DNA of 64,000 nt from Cyclobacteriaceae bacterium (lineage in GTDB: Bacteria; Bacteroidota; Bacteroidia; Cytophagales; Cyclobacteriaceae): positions 1 to 64,000 of the forward strand of contig JAHCHY010000023.1 in assembly GCA_026129485.1 (NCBI GenBank). Reading direction: 5' to 3'. The notes beneath the pieces were generated by a model. It worked only from the letters and a program-made list of their open reading frames with translations. It searched no databases and was not told the DNA's origin. This document shows, piece after piece, positions 37,147 to 45,398 of the stretch. Numbering within the stretch: position 1 is the stretch's first letter; each line of letters opens with the position of its first letter. The position numbers and the translations under genes were made by a program.

Positions 37147-38016
37147 TTAATTATTAACCTGCTCCATACCCGATACCATATATTTTGAAGGAGTCTTCTC
37201 GGTAACCTTCTTAAACTGCCGGTTGAAATGCGACAGGTTCTGGAAGCCGGAATCATAGCAGATGGATTGAATGTTGTGATTGCCTTCAATCAGCATTTTG
37301 CAGGCATGGCTTACTCTTACTTCGTTTAAAAAATTAGTATATGTTTTCCGCGTGCGGATTTTAAAATACCGGCAGAAAGCTTCGCTGGACAGGTTGGCTA
37401 CGGAAGCCACTTCATTAATTTTTATTTTACGATGGCTATGCCTGAAAGTAAACTGCAATACATCGTTCATGCGCTTATCCTCTTCGGATGTTGAATAATC
37501 AGGCGGTGCTACGGAAAGCTGCTTCAGGCTTTTGGATCGGGCCAGCAGGTCAAGCAACTGCAAAAAGAGAATCATCCTCGCTGTCTTTTCTGCTGCTGCA
37601 ATCTGGCGGATCAGGCTGCTTGCTTCATTTCGCGAATCACCTTCCACCCGTATCGCCACCGCGCGCGAAAGAAACTGCCGGATGTCTTTCAGCTCATTCA
37701 GTTGCCAGAAGGCTTCACCCGCGTAGCGTTCATCAAAATAAAGTGAAACAGCATGAACTTGCTTTTTGCTGCGCTGATAATAATTTTCATCGCTGCGAAA
37801 TACATGAGGCTGGCCGGTGCCAACCAGGTAAACTTCACCTGAAGTAAACCGGCCTACATAATCTCCGGCAATCAGGGTGCCTTCGCCTTTTTCAATCAGC
37901 ATGATCTGCGTTTCCGGGTGTTGGTGCAGGCGATCGTAAAAATGCGGGAGCTTATCAACCTGTAGGCGGAAAGCTTCCTGCACGGTTTTCGGAACCTGAA
38001 AGGGAATAACTTTCAT
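37147..38016 (-). CDS. AraC-family regulator of the hydroxyproline genes
   Basis: A transcription factor of 289 residues from the ATG at 38016 (MKVIPFQVPKT); an in-frame ATG at 38067 adds 17 residues that do not look native. The N-terminal part is a cupin-like sensor (LPHFYDRLHQHPETQIMLIE, GEGTLIAGDYVGRFTSGEVY). The C-terminal part has the two AraC helix-turn-helix motifs (KIKINEVASVANLSSEAFCR and NIQSICYDSGFQNLSHFNRQ, then FKKVTEKTPSKY). It is divergent from the hydroxyproline operon across 147 bases and is the likely activator of it. The effector is presumably hydroxyproline or a pathway product, which is inferred. Confidence 0.88.
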   Translation of the reverse strand: MKVIPFQVPKTVQEAFRLQVDKLPHFYDRLHQHPETQIMLIEKGEGTLIAGDYVGRFTSGEVYLVGTGQPHVFRSDENYYQRSKKQVHAVSLYFDERYAGEAFWQLNELKDIRQFLSRAVAIRVEGDSRNEASSLIRQIAAAEKTARMILFLQLLDLLARSKSLKQLSVAPPDYSTSEEDKRMNDVLQFTFRHSHRKIKINEVASVANLSSEAFCRYFKIRTRKTYTNFLNEVRVSHACKMLIEGNHNIQSICYDSGFQNLSHFNRQFKKVTEKTPSKYMVSGMEQVNN

Positions 38017-38099
38017 TTGGTTTGATTTTGACTGCCGGATGCCTGAAAGATGTCCAATATTAGTCAAAATAGTATCAGGATGAGTTATTCACGGTAAAA

Positions 38100-38127
38100 T
38101 TGTTTCGCCCGTCAAACGCTAATTTTG
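38100..38127 (+). promoter_or_regulatory. Candidate promoter of the hydroxyproline operon
   Basis: TTG at 38100-38102 and TAATTTTG at 38120-38127, 17 bases apart, match the Bacteroidota promoter pattern. The start of transcription would fall near 38134, about 30 bases before the ATG at 38164. The AraC-type gene reads the other way, so its operator probably lies between 38017 and 38100. Confidence 0.55.
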
Positions 38128-38163
38128 GTGTAACAGAATTGCTGATCAAAACCTTAAAACATT

Positions 38164-39060
38164 ATGGCTGTTTCATGGAAAGGTATTTACCCGGCTCTTA
38201 CCACCAAGTTTACTCAGGATGATAAGCTGGATTTTCCGCTATTTGAAAAAAACCTGAAAGCTCAGCTTGATGCAGGTGTGGAGGGTGTGATTTTAGGCGG
38301 CACATTGGGCGAAGCCAGCGTGTTAAGCAACGAGGAGAAATTTGAGTTGGTACGGTTTACGATAGAGAAAGTGGCCGGTAAAGTGCCGGTGGTGATGAAC
38401 ATTGCCGAAGGCAGCACACGCGAGGCTATTAAGCAGGCAGCAGAAGCGGAGAAATCCGGTGCCAAAGGCTTAATGATGCTGCCGCCCATGCGGTATAAAT
38501 CCGATCATCGCGAAACGGTTACTTACTTTAAAACCGTAGCGCAAACCACCAGCCTGCCAATTATGATCTATAACAACCCGGTAGATTATAAAATTGAAGT
38601 AACGCTGGATATGTTTGCCGAGCTGGCCGAAGTAGAAAACATACAGGCGGTAAAAGAATCCACCCGCGATGTAAGCAATGTAACGCGTATGATCAATCGC
38701 TTTGGCGATCGGTTTAAAATTCTTTGCGGTGTGGATACCATTACGATGGAAGAATTGATGCTGGGCGCGGATGGTGTAGTAGCCGGCTTGGTTTGCGCTT
38801 TTCCTAAGGAAACTGTTGCGCTATACAAACTGACTAAAGCAGGAAAGATAGATGAAGCGCTGAAAATCTATCGTTGGTTTTTACCGTTGCTGGAGCTGGA
38901 TATTCACCCCAAGCTTGTTCAGTATATTAAACTGGCCGAACAAGAAACAGGTATTGGTTCTGAAATTGTGCGTGCACCGCGTTTAGCTTTAATTGGAGAA
39001 GAACGCGAGCGTGTTTTAAACGTTATTCGTACCGGAATTGCAAATAAACCTAAGTTGTAA
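38164..39060 (+). CDS. DHDPS-family 1-pyrroline-4-hydroxy-2-carboxylate deaminase
   Basis: A 298-residue protein of the dihydrodipicolinate synthase/N-acetylneuraminate lyase family. The Schiff-base lysine is K164 (QAVKESTRD) and the catalytic tyrosine is Y136 (MIYNNPVDY); GGTLGEASVLS holds the carboxylate-binding site. In the hydroxyproline pathway, family members convert 1-pyrroline-4-hydroxy-2-carboxylate to 2-oxoglutarate semialdehyde with loss of ammonia. That role is assigned from its neighbours (semialdehyde dehydrogenase, epimerase, FAD oxidase), because sequence alone cannot separate it from other DHDPS-type lyases. It is the first gene of the operon. Confidence 0.85.
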   Translation: MAVSWKGIYPALTTKFTQDDKLDFPLFEKNLKAQLDAGVEGVILGGTLGEASVLSNEEKFELVRFTIEKVAGKVPVVMNIAEGSTREAIKQAAEAEKSGAKGLMMLPPMRYKSDHRETVTYFKTVAQTTSLPIMIYNNPVDYKIEVTLDMFAELAEVENIQAVKESTRDVSNVTRMINRFGDRFKILCGVDTITMEELMLGADGVVAGLVCAFPKETVALYKLTKAGKIDEALKIYRWFLPLLELDIHPKLVQYIKLAEQETGIGSEIVRAPRLALIGEERERVLNVIRTGIANKPKL

Positions 39061-39064
39061 GTTT

Positions 39065-39111
39065 GTTACTGGTTCCTCGTACTGATTCTCGGTAAACAAG
39101 CAACCAGTAAC
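39065..39111. repeat. GTTACTGG-type inverted repeat in the hydroxyproline operon
   Basis: GTTACTGGTT (39065-39074) and AACCAGTAAC (39102-39111) form a perfect 10-base stem. More half-copies (CCAGCAACC, AATAACTAATAAC) continue to about 39132. The element fills the gap between the deaminase and dehydrogenase genes. Related copies lie at 40611-40657, 41711-41733 and 63541-63576. Confidence 0.7.
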
Positions 39112-39149
39112 CAGCAACCAATAACTAATAACTTAAATACTCAGCAAAT

Positions 39150-40604
39150 ATGAAAGCCATTGACGAAACATTGAATAAAGCTCAGGTTGCTTTCTTGTCG
39201 TACAAAAATTTTCCCGGAAAGAAGAAAGCGGAGTTTCTTCGCACTGTTGCGGATGAGATAGAAGCATTGGGAACATTGGTAAGCACCGCCATGCGCGAAA
39301 CCAACCTTCCCGAAGCACGCATTATTAATGAACGCGGTCGCACTACCGGTCATTGCCGCATGTTTGCCGACCTGGTGGAAGAGGGCTCTTGGGTAGATGC
39401 ACGGGTAGATACCGCCTTGCCCAACCGTATGCCCGCTCCCAAACCGGATATACGAAAAATGCTGGTACCTGTCGGCCCGGTGGTGGTATTCGGTGCGGCA
39501 AACTTCCCATTGGCATATTCTACGGCCGGTGGCGATACGGCTTCCGCACTGGCAGCCGGTTGTCCGGTAATTGTAAAAGCGCATCCGGCTCATTTGGAAA
39601 CATCGAAGTTGGTAGCAGGCGCTATTGAAAAGGCAGCTATAAAAACAGGTATGCCTTCGGGAGTGTTTCAACATGTATATGGCGAAGGTTTTGAAACAGG
39701 GCAGGCATTGGTAAAGCATCCGCTCACCAAAGCAGTGGGCTTTACCGGTTCGCTGGCCGGAGGCAAAGCGTTGTTCGACCTGGCCAACCAACGCCCTGAA
39801 CCCATTCCGGTTTTTGCCGAGATGAGCAGCATCAACCCGGTTATACTATTACCCGAAACGCTTTCGCGCGATGCGGCAAAAACAGCAGGCGCGTTGGCAG
39901 CATCCATTACCCTTGGTGTCGGACAATTTTGCACCAACCCCGGGTTGATCATTGCCATTGATGATGAAACGCTTCAATCATTCATAGCTGCACTATCTAC
40001 AGAAATACAAAAAGCGCTGCCGGCTGCCATGCTGCATCAGGGTATTGCCGATAACTATTCAAAGAAACTGGCACAGGCGCTTGCGCAGAAAGGAGTAAAA
40101 GCTGAAGGGCAATCTTCCGCGCAGGGAAATCCTGCACAGGGGACGCCTTTGGTAGCATCCGTGCCGGCAGAAATTTTTCTGCAGAACCCGGCATTATCAG
40201 AAGAAGTGTTTGGCCCGTTCTCATTGATCGTTAAATGCAGGAACATGGATGAGCTGCACAAGGTAATTAATCGCGGACATGGCCAGCTTACATCAACCAT
40301 CATTGGCGATGAAACGGAGATCAGCAGGCACAAAGCGTTGCTTAATGTATTGATCGAGAAGGCCGGCCGGTTGATTATAAACGGAGTGCCTACCGGGGTA
40401 GAGGTTTGTCCATCGCAAATGCACGGAGGCCCTTATCCATCCACTACCGACTCACGATTCACGGCTGTGGGAGCTGATGCCATTAAACGGTTTGTTCGCC
40501 CGGTTTCGTTTCAGAATTTTCCGGATTCGCTTTTACCCGATGAGTTGAAAGAAGCAAACCCGTTGGGGATATGGAGGGTTTATAATGGTGAATTTAAAAA
40601 GTAG
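39150..40604 (+). CDS. 2-oxoglutarate semialdehyde dehydrogenase (ALDH family)
   Basis: A 484-residue aldehyde dehydrogenase of the 2,5-dioxovalerate dehydrogenase type. Visible sites are the NAD(P)-binding lysine K143 (VKAHPAHLE), the GFTGS turn (197-201), the general-base E224 (VFAEMSSINP) and the catalytic cysteine C261 (GQFCTNPG). It would oxidise 2-oxoglutarate semialdehyde to 2-oxoglutarate, the last step of hydroxyproline breakdown, using NAD or NADP. The gene is second in the operon, between two GTTACTGG repeat elements. Confidence 0.9.
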   Translation: MKAIDETLNKAQVAFLSYKNFPGKKKAEFLRTVADEIEALGTLVSTAMRETNLPEARIINERGRTTGHCRMFADLVEEGSWVDARVDTALPNRMPAPKPDIRKMLVPVGPVVVFGAANFPLAYSTAGGDTASALAAGCPVIVKAHPAHLETSKLVAGAIEKAAIKTGMPSGVFQHVYGEGFETGQALVKHPLTKAVGFTGSLAGGKALFDLANQRPEPIPVFAEMSSINPVILLPETLSRDAAKTAGALAASITLGVGQFCTNPGLIIAIDDETLQSFIAALSTEIQKALPAAMLHQGIADNYSKKLAQALAQKGVKAEGQSSAQGNPAQGTPLVASVPAEIFLQNPALSEEVFGPFSLIVKCRNMDELHKVINRGHGQLTSTIIGDETEISRHKALLNVLIEKAGRLIINGVPTGVEVCPSQMHGGPYPSTTDSRFTAVGADAIKRFVRPVSFQNFPDSLLPDELKEANPLGIWRVYNGEFKK

Positions 40605-40610
40605 TTACTT

Positions 40611-40657
40611 GTTACTGGTCTCTTGTCGCTGGCCACCTGCAACCAGAAGCCAGTAAC
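40611..40657. repeat. GTTACTGG-type inverted repeat, second copy
   Basis: GTTACTGG (40611-40618) and CCAGTAAC (40650-40657) form an 8-base stem. Half-copies (GCTGG, CAACCAG, AGCCAGCAAC) fill 40620-40671. It lies between the dehydrogenase and epimerase genes. Confidence 0.65.
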
Positions 40658-40700
40658 GAGCAGCCAGCAACATTTAATTGAAGTATTCTTTTAATACCCT

Positions 40701-41708
40701 GTGAAGAAAGTAAGTACATTCAAATGCATAGACGCACACACCTGTGGTAATCCCGTTCGGGTTGTTGCTGAAGGCGGCCCTGAGCTGACCGGGAACAACA
40801 TGAGCGAAAAGCGGCAACACTTCTTGCGCGAGTACGACTGGATTCGTAAAGGACTGATGTTTGAGCCGCGCGGCCATGATATGATGAGCGGCAGCATCTT
40901 GTATCCGCCATCCGATCCGGCTAACGATGTGGGAGTTTTGTTTATTGAAACAAGCGGTTGTCTGCCCATGTGCGGACATGGCACCATTGGTACGGTTACC
41001 ATCGCGATTGAAGAAGGCCTGGTAAAGCCTAAAACTCCCGGTGTATTAAATCTGGAAGTACCTGCCGGGCTTGTTCGTATTGAATACAAACAGGAGAGCG
41101 GCAAAGTAAAATCAGTAAAGATCAGAAACGTGAAAGCCTATCTTGCTGCAGAAAATCTTACGGCCGAATGCCCCGACCTGGGTGAGCTTATGCTCGATGT
41201 TTCGTACGGTGGGAATTTTTATGCGATTGTGGATGTGCAGAAAAACTTTCCGGGTTTGGAGCATTACACAGCCGATCAGCTGATCAGCTGGAGCCGGGCA
41301 TTGCGTAAGAATATAAATGCAAAATATACGTTTGTACATCCCGATAATCCAACCATAAACGGGTGCAGTCATATTTTATGGTCGGGTAAAGTGATAGATC
41401 CAACCTCAACGGCACGTAATGCGGTATTCTATGGAGACAAAGCGATTGATCGCTCGCCCTGTGGTACAGGTACCTCTGCGCGATTGGCACAATGGTATGC
41501 TAAAGGCAAGCTGAAAAAAGGCGAAGACTTTATCCACGAAAGTATTATCGGCTCCAGATTCATCGGTCGTATTGAGGAAGAAACTGATTTATATGGTAAG
41601 CCCGCGATTATTCCAAGCGTGGAAGGCTGGGCAAAAATTTACGGACACAATACCATTACCATCGATCCGGAAGATGATCCGTATGCGTATGGGTTTCAGG
41701 TGATTTAA
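40701..41708 (+). CDS. 4-hydroxyproline 2-epimerase (proline racemase family)
   Basis: A 335-residue member of the proline racemase family. Both catalytic cysteines are present: C91 in LPMCGHGTIG and C254 in DRSPCGTGTSA. Two cysteines mark an epimerase/racemase; the related 3-hydroxyproline dehydratases have threonine at the second place. The opening FKCIDAHTCGNPVRVV is the family signature. I use the GTG start at 40701 because no in-frame ATG precedes this signature. The enzyme should convert trans-4-hydroxy-L-proline to cis-4-hydroxy-D-proline, the substrate of the FAD oxidase at 42281. Confidence 0.92.
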   Translation: MKKVSTFKCIDAHTCGNPVRVVAEGGPELTGNNMSEKRQHFLREYDWIRKGLMFEPRGHDMMSGSILYPPSDPANDVGVLFIETSGCLPMCGHGTIGTVTIAIEEGLVKPKTPGVLNLEVPAGLVRIEYKQESGKVKSVKIRNVKAYLAAENLTAECPDLGELMLDVSYGGNFYAIVDVQKNFPGLEHYTADQLISWSRALRKNINAKYTFVHPDNPTINGCSHILWSGKVIDPTSTARNAVFYGDKAIDRSPCGTGTSARLAQWYAKGKLKKGEDFIHESIIGSRFIGRIEEETDLYGKPAIIPSVEGWAKIYGHNTITIDPEDDPYAYGFQVI

Positions 41709-41710
41709 AT

Positions 41711-41733
41711 TGGTTGCTGCTTCTGGTTACTGG
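41711..41733. repeat. GTTACTGG-type repeat, single arm
   Basis: The stretch reads TGGTTGCTGC then TTCTGGTTACTGG. It is one arm of the same repeat family, without a facing arm, between the epimerase gene and the toxin-antitoxin pair. Confidence 0.55.
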
Positions 41734-41753
41734 TTTTGTTAGCTTGTAAATAT

Positions 41754-41761
41754 TAAATTTG
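41754..41761 (+). promoter_or_regulatory. Candidate promoter box of the YoeB-type module
   Basis: TAAATTTG at 41754-41761 matches the TAnnTTTG box and ends 4 bases before the antitoxin ATG at 41766, so a transcript from it would be leaderless. A TTG at 41736-41738 lies 15 bases upstream, slightly closer than usual. Confidence 0.35.
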
Positions 41762-41765
41762 GAGT

Positions 41766-42005
41766 ATGGAAACAACTTATCGACTAAATGCAAAAGACCT
41801 CACAACTGATTTAATAAAATCAATTCAGGAGGCATTTAAGGATAAGGATATTGAGATTATAGTTTCGGAACAAGTGGATGAAACGAGCTACCTCTTATCC
41901 TCCAAAGCAAATGAAGAACAACTTTATCAATCCATGGAAGATTTGGAGAAGGGTAAAGGTATCCCCATGACAGTGGCTGAGCTTCAAGCTAAATATCTTA
42001 AATGA
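41766..42005 (+). CDS. Antitoxin partner of YoeB-type toxin
   Basis: A 79-residue protein (LNAKDLTTDLIKSIQEAFKD, then EIIVSEQVDETSYLLSSKAN) whose C-terminus, MTVAELQAKYLK, looks like a toxin-wrapping tail. The stop overlaps the toxin start (ATGA, 42002-42005). It does not look like the standard YefM antitoxin (Phd fold); the first half may be a different DNA-binding or dimer fold. The role rests on its position. Confidence 0.75.
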   Translation: METTYRLNAKDLTTDLIKSIQEAFKDKDIEIIVSEQVDETSYLLSSKANEEQLYQSMEDLEKGKGIPMTVAELQAKYLK

Positions 42006-42262
42006 GGCAAATCGTTTTCAGCCCGGCAGCCCTTCAGCACCTTGATGATTGGAAACTCAGTAACCCCAGAATTTCAAATCGCATAGTTTTGTTAATAACG
42101 GCTATTGTTGAATCTCCTTTCTCAGGAATCGGAAAACCAGAGCCATTAAAGCATTCACTGAAAGGAAAATGGTCACGAAGAATTACTCACGAGCATCGTC
42201 TGGTTTATGAAGTTACAGATTCTGAAATCAGAATCTTGTCCTGTAAGTTTCACTACAATTAA
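42002..42262 (+). CDS. yoeB: Txe/YoeB-family mRNA-cleaving toxin
   Basis: An 86-residue toxin. The family core GIGKPEPLKHSLKGKWSRRI, with the following THEHRLVYEV and SCKFHY, is complete. The likely catalytic residues E47, R66 and H84 fit E46, R65 and H83 of E. coli YoeB. YoeB cleaves mRNA at the ribosome. It overlaps its antitoxin by 4 bases and is followed 18 bases later by the hydroxyproline oxidase gene. Base composition of the pair is AT-rich compared with the flanking catabolic genes, which suggests later insertion into the operon. Confidence 0.9.
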   Translation: MRQIVFSPAALQHLDDWKLSNPRISNRIVLLITAIVESPFSGIGKPEPLKHSLKGKWSRRITHEHRLVYEVTDSEIRILSCKFHYN

Positions 42263-42280
42263 AGTGAATCCGAGCAACTA

Positions 42281-43525
42281 ATGAAAGTAGGAATACTGGG
42301 AGGCGGCATTATCGGTTTAAGCTCAGCGTACTATTTGACTAAAGCCGGTCATGAAGTAACGGTTATCGATCGGGGTAATTTGTCGGATGGATGCTCGCAT
42401 GGCAATGCCGGTATGATTGTGCCGAGCCATATCATTCCGTTGGCAGCGCCCGGCATGATTGCCAAGGGCATTCGCTGGATGTTTAATGCAACCAGTCCGT
42501 TTTACGTAAAGCCGAGATTGAACCTCGATTTGCTTCGGTGGGGGTACCAGTTTTACAAACACGCAAATCATAATCATGTAAATGCAGCTATTCCGGCTTT
42601 AAAAGAATTAAGCCTTTATAGTAAAGTTCACTATCAGCAATTAGCTAACGAGTTGCCTTTTGATTTTGGCTATGCCGAACGTGGGTTGCTCATGCTGTAT
42701 CAAACGGCAGAAACGGAACACGAAGAAGCCGAAACAGCCGCTATCGCCAATGCACATGGCATTAAAGCACAAGTGCTTTCGGCTGAAGAAGTACAGCAGT
42801 TAGAACCAGATGTAAAAGTAACGGTGCGAGGTGGCGTTTACTTTCCGGGCGATGCGCACCTTACCCCGCACAATTTAATGCAGCAGTTGATCCCTTATTT
42901 GAAAGAACAAGGCGTTACGTTTCTGACTAACACTATTGTAAATGATTTTGTAACAGAACACGCGAAGATAAAATCAGTTGTTACATCATCGGGTGAATAC
43001 CCGTTTGATGAAGTGGTGCTGGCTACGGGTTCGTGGTCAGGCACAGTAGCAATTAAACTTGGTATTACCCTGCCCATGCAGGCAGGAAAAGGCTATAGTT
43101 TTTTAGTGAAAGACATTGAAAAGAATACTCGCATCCCTTCCATTTTCCTTGAAGCACGTGTGGCCGTAACACCGATGGGCAACGACTTGCGCTTTGGCGG
43201 AACGATGGAGATAACCGGAGTAAATCATAACATCAGCATGAATCGGGTAAAAGGAATTGCAGATGCAATACCGCGTTATTACCCGGACATGAAAGTGCCT
43301 GTACCTAAAGTAGAAAATGTATGGCACGGATTAAGACCCTGCTCACCCGATGGCCTGCCTTACCTCGGCCGATCGCAGAAAATCAGGAACCTGATTTTCG
43401 CTACCGGTCATGCCATGATGGGCTTGAGCCTCGGGCCAGGAACAGGAAAAATTGTGGCCGATCTGGTTTCCGGTCAGCAACCGGAAGTAAACATGCAGCC
43501 GTTTGATCCGGAACGGTACGCATGA
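42281..43525 (+). CDS. FAD-dependent cis-4-hydroxy-D-proline oxidase/dehydrogenase
   Basis: A 414-residue DadA-like flavoenzyme. The dinucleotide-binding start is GILGGGIIGLSSAYYLTKAG (GGGIIG at 7-12) ending in the acidic VIDRG; the C-terminal FAD motif is FATGHAMMGLSLGPGTGKIV. In the hydroxyproline pathway it would oxidise cis-4-hydroxy-D-proline to 1-pyrroline-4-hydroxy-2-carboxylate, feeding the deaminase at 38164. The electron acceptor is unknown. It is the last enzyme of the set, separated from the others by the toxin-antitoxin pair. Confidence 0.88.
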   Translation: MKVGILGGGIIGLSSAYYLTKAGHEVTVIDRGNLSDGCSHGNAGMIVPSHIIPLAAPGMIAKGIRWMFNATSPFYVKPRLNLDLLRWGYQFYKHANHNHVNAAIPALKELSLYSKVHYQQLANELPFDFGYAERGLLMLYQTAETEHEEAETAAIANAHGIKAQVLSAEEVQQLEPDVKVTVRGGVYFPGDAHLTPHNLMQQLIPYLKEQGVTFLTNTIVNDFVTEHAKIKSVVTSSGEYPFDEVVLATGSWSGTVAIKLGITLPMQAGKGYSFLVKDIEKNTRIPSIFLEARVAVTPMGNDLRFGGTMEITGVNHNISMNRVKGIADAIPRYYPDMKVPVPKVENVWHGLRPCSPDGLPYLGRSQKIRNLIFATGHAMMGLSLGPGTGKIVADLVSGQQPEVNMQPFDPERYA

Positions 43526-43577
43526 TGTTGTTTGCGTTTTTGGTGTATCTTAGCAGTGTCAACATCCAAATCAAATC

Positions 43578-44285
43578 GTGAAAACATTTTTACAGGCAGA
43601 ATGGCGAAAATTAGCTATGGCTAATTATGCTGTTGATGCTGACATGCTCAAAAAGCACCTGCCGCATAAAACTGAAATTGATCTTTGGAACAACACCTGC
43701 TACGTGAGCTTAGTTGGCTTTATGTTTCAGGAAACGCGGGTAAAAGGCTTTAAGATTCCCTTTCATGTTAATTTTGAAGAAGTGAATCTTCGTTTTTATG
43801 TCCGGCATAATCATGCCGGTGAATGGAGGCGTGGAGTAGTGTTCATCAAAGAAATTGTTCCGAAGCCTGCATTAACGTTTGTGGCGAATACGGTTTACAA
43901 GGAGCATTACGAAACCATGCCGATGAAACATGAGTGGATAGTTACCGATAACTCACTTACAGTAGAATATGCCTGGAAGAAAAGCAGGTGGAATACGTTT
44001 AAGGTAATTGCCGGTAATCAATCAATTCCCATTGTTTCCGGAAGCGAGGAAGAATTTATTACCGAGCACTATTGGGGATATACTAAAATCTCCGGTCAGA
44101 AAACATCGGAATATGGCGTAGAGCATCCGCGCTGGCAGGTGTATCCCACAAAAGATTACGCCATTGAGGTGGACTTTGCCGATGTCTATGGCGCTGACTT
44201 TGATTTTCTGAAAAATCAAAAACCACAATCTGTGTTCCTGGCAGAAGGCTCTGAAATAAAAGTAAAAGACGGACGGGTAATTTAA
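43578..44285 (+). CDS. DUF2071 (YqjF-like) protein
   Basis: A 235-residue soluble protein of the DUF2071 family. Motifs include FLQAEWRKLAMANYAVDADM near the start, VSLVGFMFQETRVKGFKIPF and NLRFYVRHNHAGEWRRGVVF in the middle, and FITEHYWGYTK near residue 156. The function of the family is unknown. It lies 52 bases after the hydroxyproline oxidase gene and is convergent with the symporter gene 4 bases away. No link to hydroxyproline use is evident. Confidence 0.85.
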   Translation: MKTFLQAEWRKLAMANYAVDADMLKKHLPHKTEIDLWNNTCYVSLVGFMFQETRVKGFKIPFHVNFEEVNLRFYVRHNHAGEWRRGVVFIKEIVPKPALTFVANTVYKEHYETMPMKHEWIVTDNSLTVEYAWKKSRWNTFKVIAGNQSIPIVSGSEEEFITEHYWGYTKISGQKTSEYGVEHPRWQVYPTKDYAIEVDFADVYGADFDFLKNQKPQSVFLAEGSEIKVKDGRVI

Positions 44286-44289
44286 CTAA

Positions 44290-45249
44290 TCAGTCTTCCG
44301 CACGCGCAGCCAGCTTTGACGCGATGATGCTTACCACTAATATTTGTATGGCGTGAAACAGCATGACCGGCAACAGGATAATGCCAACCGAAGCCGATTG
44401 TTCAAACAGGATTTTGGAAAACACAGTACCATGCACCAGCGATTTTTTCGTGCCGCAGAATTGCAGCGTTATTTTATCTGCCGTATTAAAATTCAGCAGC
44501 CTGGCTAAATAGCCGGTCAGGTAATAAACAATAAAGAACAAGATAATTACACCCGCAGCAATCAGGGCTAAGTCAGCTATGCTTACCGTGCTGAAAACAT
44601 TGCTTTCAAACGACCCGGAAAAGCTTTTGTAAATGATGAGCAGGATAACCGACTTATCGAAAAGCGAGAGTTGCCTGGAGTACTTTTGCGCATATTGGCC
44701 CAGGTAGCGTTGCAGTAAAATGCCTGACGTTACGGGTGCAAGTATGTGGATAACCAGGTCGGAATAAACGGTGATGAGATCAAAGGAATATGTGGTAGGA
44801 GGAATAAAGCTACTCATCCAAAGCGGGGTAACGGCAATACCGATAAGCCCTGAAATGCTGGCATTAAAAATGGCAGCCGGTACATTTCCTTTGGCTATGG
44901 ATACCATTACCACCGAAGATGAAACAGTAGATGGCAAAGCCGCCAGGAAAAGAAACGCCAGCCACAGGTTGGCTTGCTCCTCAGTTTGCATGAGCGGATG
45001 AAACGGCAGCACCAGCAAAGGAAACAGCACAAAGGTTGAGGCTTGCACCAGCACGTGCAGCTTCCAGTTTTTAAGGCCGGCTTTAAGCTTATCAGGGCTT
45101 AACTTCAATCCGTAAAAGAAAAAGATAAGCGATACGCCAATCTGCCCTATGATATCAAAGGGAATTATTGAATCACCACGGGGAAAGAAGTAAGCAATCG
45201 TTACGGTAATAATAATTGCAGGTACAAATCCATCTGTTTTCAGTTTCAT
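44290..45249 (-). CDS. Bile acid:sodium symporter-like transporter (YfeH type)
   Basis: A membrane protein of about 319 residues with nine or ten helices of the SBF/YfeH branch of the bile acid:sodium symporter superfamily. The crossover motifs are LPSTVSSSVVMVSIAKGNVP and FCGTKKSLVHGTVFSKILF. I chose the ATG at 45249 (MKLKTDGFVP), since the nine residues read from 45273 (MTTREIRH) do not suit a membrane N-terminus. Its substrate is unknown. It is unlikely to import hydroxyproline, as this family carries organic anions. Confidence 0.85.
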   Translation of the reverse strand: MKLKTDGFVPAIIITVTIAYFFPRGDSIIPFDIIGQIGVSLIFFFYGLKLSPDKLKAGLKNWKLHVLVQASTFVLFPLLVLPFHPLMQTEEQANLWLAFLFLAALPSTVSSSVVMVSIAKGNVPAAIFNASISGLIGIAVTPLWMSSFIPPTTYSFDLITVYSDLVIHILAPVTSGILLQRYLGQYAQKYSRQLSLFDKSVILLIIYKSFSGSFESNVFSTVSIADLALIAAGVIILFFIVYYLTGYLARLLNFNTADKITLQFCGTKKSLVHGTVFSKILFEQSASVGIILLPVMLFHAIQILVVSIIASKLAARAED

Positions 45250-45398
45250 GTGGCGGATTTCCCGGGTAGTCAAAATGCTAATTTACCCGCTTTTATGGTT
45301 ATTTAGGAATAACATGGAAGCCGGCTAAATAAAACTTTATCTCCTTTGTAACCATCTCAATTCAAGTCCGTACTTTCAAACAACCTAATTCAGCAGTC

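Noticed and set aside
44290-45249. The symporter-like gene as the hydroxyproline importer
   Set aside because: It belongs to the bile acid/organic anion branch, is on the opposite strand and is not part of the operon.
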